Shown: positions 59,198 to 62,000 of the stretch, piece by piece
How the letters are laid out: each line of letters opens with the position of its first letter
Position numbering within the stretch: the first letter of the stretch is position 1
DNA from: Zygnema cylindricum
Lineage: Eukaryota > Streptophyta > Zygnematophyceae > Zygnematales > Zygnemataceae
DNA: 62,000 bases
Assembly: GCA_037447655.1 (NCBI GenBank)
Contig: JBBHKE010002532.1
Location: forward strand, 1-62,000
Direction: 5' to 3'
Program-made: the position numbers and the translations under genes
Notes under the pieces: generated by a model
Seen by the model: only the letters and a program-made list of their open reading frames with translations
Databases searched by the model: none
Told to the model about the DNA's origin: nothing

Positions 59198-59757
59198 TGT
59201 TAGGATTTGGTACTGAGAACTCTGGTAGCGACGAGTCATTCTCGTAGCTAAGGTAGTGACGACCAGCGACGAAGTAGTTTCGTCGCTGGATAGTTGAAGT
59301 ACCAGCGACGAAGAAGTTTCGTCGCTGGATATTTGAAGTGACGTGAAATGAAATGTTTGTTTCATTTCACGTATGTTTGAATAGTACTATAGAAGAGACG
59401 TGGAAATTGCTTGGTAGTTTCAGTTCACGTAGGTTCAAGTCGTACCGTGTGATTCAAGTTGGTTCGCGGTTGACTTTCCTAGTCGTACCGTGTTGTTCAA
59501 GTCGGTTCAACGTATTGGTCGTGCTTTTTACCACGTTGATTCCTACGCGTTTCTGGTCGGGTACCTATATTTATTAGTTGAGACTTTGTGGTAGAATTAT
59601 CTTTTAGGAGGCATAGCTTGTTAAGGAGGCGTAGAAAGATCAGAAGTAAAAGGAAGGAAGAAAAGAAGTTGTATTTGCATTGTACTTAATATATTGAGTA
59701 TCTTTAAGGAGGAACACCATTGTTGTGTGTGTATTTTATTTGGTTTGTAATCTTTCA
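59198..59757 (+). repeat. 5' LTR of the copia element
   Basis: 560 bp, begins TGTTAGG and ends CA just before the primer site. The first 180 bases hold three perfect hairpins (59263-59289 and 59302-59328, arms CCAGCGACGAA; 59341-59372, arms ACGTGAAATGAAA) and one imperfect (about 59226-59251). Confidence 0.9.
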
Positions 59758-59759
59758 AT

Positions 59760-59771
59760 TGGTATCGGAGC
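59760..59771 (+). other. Primer-binding site (initiator tRNA-Met type)
   Basis: TGGTATCGGAGC differs by one base from the common plant copia site TGGTATCAGAGC. Confidence 0.85.
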
Positions 59772-61771
59772 TTGTAAGAAGGTCCAAACGAGCTCAAGAT
59801 TACGAGGAGGAAAGTCATTATGAGAAGTTCAGTGGAGAGGAGGAGGAAAAGGACGAAGTTTTGTCAGAGGTAGAGACGAAGAAAAAGGTGCGATTTGTAG
59901 AGAAACCGTTAGAGAAAGTTTTGACACCTAAGCTTAGCGGCACCAAGTCACAAGGAGACAAGGTCACCAGAGAATCACCCACAGGCATGGACAACGTGAC
60001 ATCAGAAGAGACAACCCTAGAGAAGGAGGATGATGACAAGATTGAGAATAGTGATTCAGATAAAGAATTTGCAGATGACGTACGGAGAAGTAAAAGATCC
60101 ACTAAAGGGAAGGCACCGGAACGATTTTCACCTGGACAGTCTTATAAAAAGCAAACCAGCTACCAGAGGGCAATTTCCGAAATTAGAGAAGGAAGGGCGG
60201 AATCCTTTCTCTTATGAAAGGCAATTACAGAAAATCGTCCGACGGACCCTCAATCATACCAAGAGGCTCGAGACTCGGACGAATGGGAGGATAAGTGGAA
60301 ACCGGCGTTTATCAAAGAATTTAATTCTGTAAAATCGAATGGGTGTTTTGAAGAGGTAGATTTACCGGTTGGTAAGAAGGCGATTGACTCAAAGTGGGTT
60401 TTTAAGACAAAGACGGGAGCTTCGGGAGAAATTCTTAAGTATAAGGCGCGGTTAGTATGTAAAGGCTTTCAGCAGAAGGAGGGTATTGATTATTCTGAGA
60501 CTTTTGCTCCTGTGGTTAAGTTTGATTCTTTGCGAGCAATTATTGCAATGGCGGCGGCGGAAGGAATGTATATCAAACAGATGGATGTAGAGACAGCTTT
60601 CTTAAATGGAGAACTAGAAGAGGAGGTGTATATGAAAATTCCAGAAGGAGTTCCTGGAAAGAATGGAAAAGTATGGAGGTTGTGGAAGGCTTTGTATGGT
60701 TTGAAGCAGGCACCAAGAACATGGAACCATAAGCTTCACAAGGTCTTACTAATTTTGGGATTTAGGAGGCTTATTGCAGACTGTGGAGTGTATATTCGGG
60801 GAGAAGGTAGGGACATGGTAATTTTCAGTGTTTACGTAGATGATTTCATTTCTATCTCTCACAACTTAGATTTACTTGAAGAATTAAAAATTGAATTTCG
60901 GAAGTATTTTAAAATCACAGACTTAGGAGATGCACAATACATTGTGGGAGTTCAGATTCAGAGAAGGAGGAACGGAGATATTAAGTTAAGCCAGGAACAA
61001 TATGCAAAAGAGGTACTTGAAAGATTTGGGTTTTTAGATTGTAAGCCACTTGGAACTCCCCTTGATCCTCGTGATAAGCTTTCTAATTTTGTTAAAAGTC
61101 CCGATGTTGATGCCCCGTATAGGGAGGCGGTCGGAAGCTTAATGTATTTGAGTGTCGGTACTAGGCCAGACATTAGTGCCGCAGTGAGCGTGGTTAGTCG
61201 GTATTGTAGCAATCCGAAAAAAATACATTGGGAGGCAGTGAAGAGAATCTTTAGATATTTGGCTGGAACGCTTAGTCTTGGAATTGTTTATAGGAAGGGT
61301 GAGGGCTTGAGTTGTTATGGATATTGTGATGCCGACTATGGAGGAGACTATGATACAGGAAGGTCTACGTCAGGATATGTGTTTTTACTTGCAGGAGGAG
61401 CAATCTCGTGGAATTCCCGTTTGCAACCTACTGTGGCACTTTCATCAACGGAGGCGGAATATATGGCAGCGTGTCATGCTGCGAAGAATGCTGTGTGGAT
61501 TAAAGAATTTCTATCGGAGGTTGGAGTGGAAAAAGAATGCATGCAAATATTAAGTGATAATATGTCTTCCATTGCACTTAGTAAAAATCCTATTTTGCAT
61601 AAGCGCACTAAACACATTAAAATTCAGTGGCACTTTGTTCGAGATTTGGTTACGGAAAAAGAAGTTGAATTTTCGTTTGTTCCTACAGAAGAACAAGCTG
61701 CTGATATGTTAACCAAAGCAGCATTAAAGGAAGTCTATGAAATGGGAAAGAAATTAGTTGGCATGGAGTAA
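59772..61771 (+). pseudogene. Copia polyprotein fragment: linker, reverse transcriptase, RNase H
   Basis: One frame runs from the primer site to the stop at 61769-61771, broken only by an in-frame TGA at 60215-60217. Before the stop is an acidic linker with two RRSKR motifs (near 59775 and 60085). After it, in order: SKWVFKTKTG, YKARLVCKGFQQKEGIDYSE, ETFAPVVK, MDVETAFLNGELEEEVYMK, YGLKQAPRTWN, the polymerase box YVDDF (about 60833-60847), SLMYLSVGTRPDI, then RNase H pieces DADYGGD, STEAEYMA and DNMSSIAL and the closing HIKIQWHFVRD. The longest continuous frame after an ATG is 60512-61771 (419 aa). Reverse transcriptase and RNase H look intact, but without Gag and integrase it cannot move by itself. 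Confidence 0.93.
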
Positions 61772-61790
61772 GAGGGGGCTTTGAGTATCT

Positions 61791-61805
61791 CAGTAAGAGG
61801 GGGAA
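61791..61805 (+). other. Polypurine tract
   Basis: GTAAGAGGGGGAA directly before the 3' LTR; a similar AAGAGGGGG lies about 25 bp upstream, just past the stop codon. Confidence 0.8.
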
Positions 61806-62000
61806 TGTTAGGATTTGGTACTGAGAACTCTGGTAGCGACGAGTCATTCTCGTAGCTAAGGTAGTGACGACCAGCGACGAAGTAGTTTCGTCGCTGGATA
61901 GTTGAAGTACCAGCGACGAAGAAGTTTCGTCGCTGGATATTTGAAGTGACGTGAAATGAAATGTTTGTTTCATTTCACGTATGTTTGAATAGTACTATAG
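61806..62000 (+). repeat. 3' LTR of the copia element, truncated by the window edge
   Basis: 195 bases identical to 59198-59392, including the hairpins. Confidence 0.95.

Larger units (their letters stand above)
59198..62000 (+). mobile_element. Ty1/copia retrotransposon, deletion derivative (runs off the window)
   Basis: 5' LTR 59198-59757, primer site, an internal region of only 2.05 kb, polypurine tract and the first 195 bases of the 3' LTR. The part of the 3' LTR that can be seen is identical to the 5' LTR, so the insertion is recent. Gag, protease and integrase are missing; the internal region starts in the linker between integrase and reverse transcriptase. Confidence 0.93.

Noticed and set aside
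60030-60332. 100-residue frame in the copia element
   Set aside because: Out of frame with the continuous linker-RT frame, which is interrupted by a single TGA rather than a frameshift.

Overview
The window is nuclear DNA of a eukaryote of the green (plant) lineage, most likely a streptophyte, although the species cannot be fixed from sequence alone. The reasons are two intact plant-type tRNA-Trp genes, GT-AG introns of hundreds of bases to over 1 kb, histone H3 genes with an E2F-type site, plant-like protein families (a plastid-type HAD hydrolase, proline iminopeptidase, a CCR/DFR-like reductase, a borate-transporter relative) and a Ty1/copia element with the usual plant initiator-Met primer site. 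The DNA is AT-rich and dominated by repeats.

Layout. 0-5 kb: two tRNA-Trp genes with a MITE between them, a decayed third tRNA, a worn Ty3/gypsy integrase and a GA microsatellite. 5.2-10.7 kb: five-exon HAD hydrolase on the minus strand. 11.5-12.3 kb: two-exon histone H3 on the plus strand, divergent from the HAD gene. 14.9-15.6 kb: a diverged copy of part of the HAD gene. 16.3-17.1 kb: a second H3 gene, an inverted copy of the first encoding the same protein. 17.7-23 kb: DNA-transposon territory, with two hAT-like MITEs carrying 8-bp target duplications and a larger element holding two nested MITEs. 24.0-32.2 kb: eleven-exon proline iminopeptidase on the minus strand, its introns loaded with MITEs and tandem repeats. 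33-36 kb: MITEs and two long tandem-repeat fields. 36.3-38.5 kb: two head-to-head PIF/Harbinger transposase pseudogenes. 39.5-41.4 kb: three exons of a borate-transporter-like gene with two homopolymer frameshifts. 44.5-47.6 kb: a duplicated repeat module, one copy carrying a 1.85-kb GGAGAA array. 49.5-53.9 kb: six-exon CCR/DFR-like reductase on the minus strand, with seven 78-bp promoter repeats just upstream. 56.0-58.5 kb: more DNA-transposon sequence, including pre-insertion sites that match the nested MITEs at 21-22 kb. 59.2 kb to the end: a copia deletion derivative with identical LTR starts.

Four protein-coding loci look intact (HAD hydrolase, H3 twice, iminopeptidase, reductase). They are ordinary housekeeping or metabolic genes and do not form a shared pathway. 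The borate-transporter-like locus is partial. The most informative content is repeat biology: transposon insertions dated against paralogous empty sites, an H3 pair that looks homogenised, and a regular bZIP-motif array set against a TATA box. Exon boundaries below were deduced by reading and checked by phase and length; no transcript or database evidence was available.
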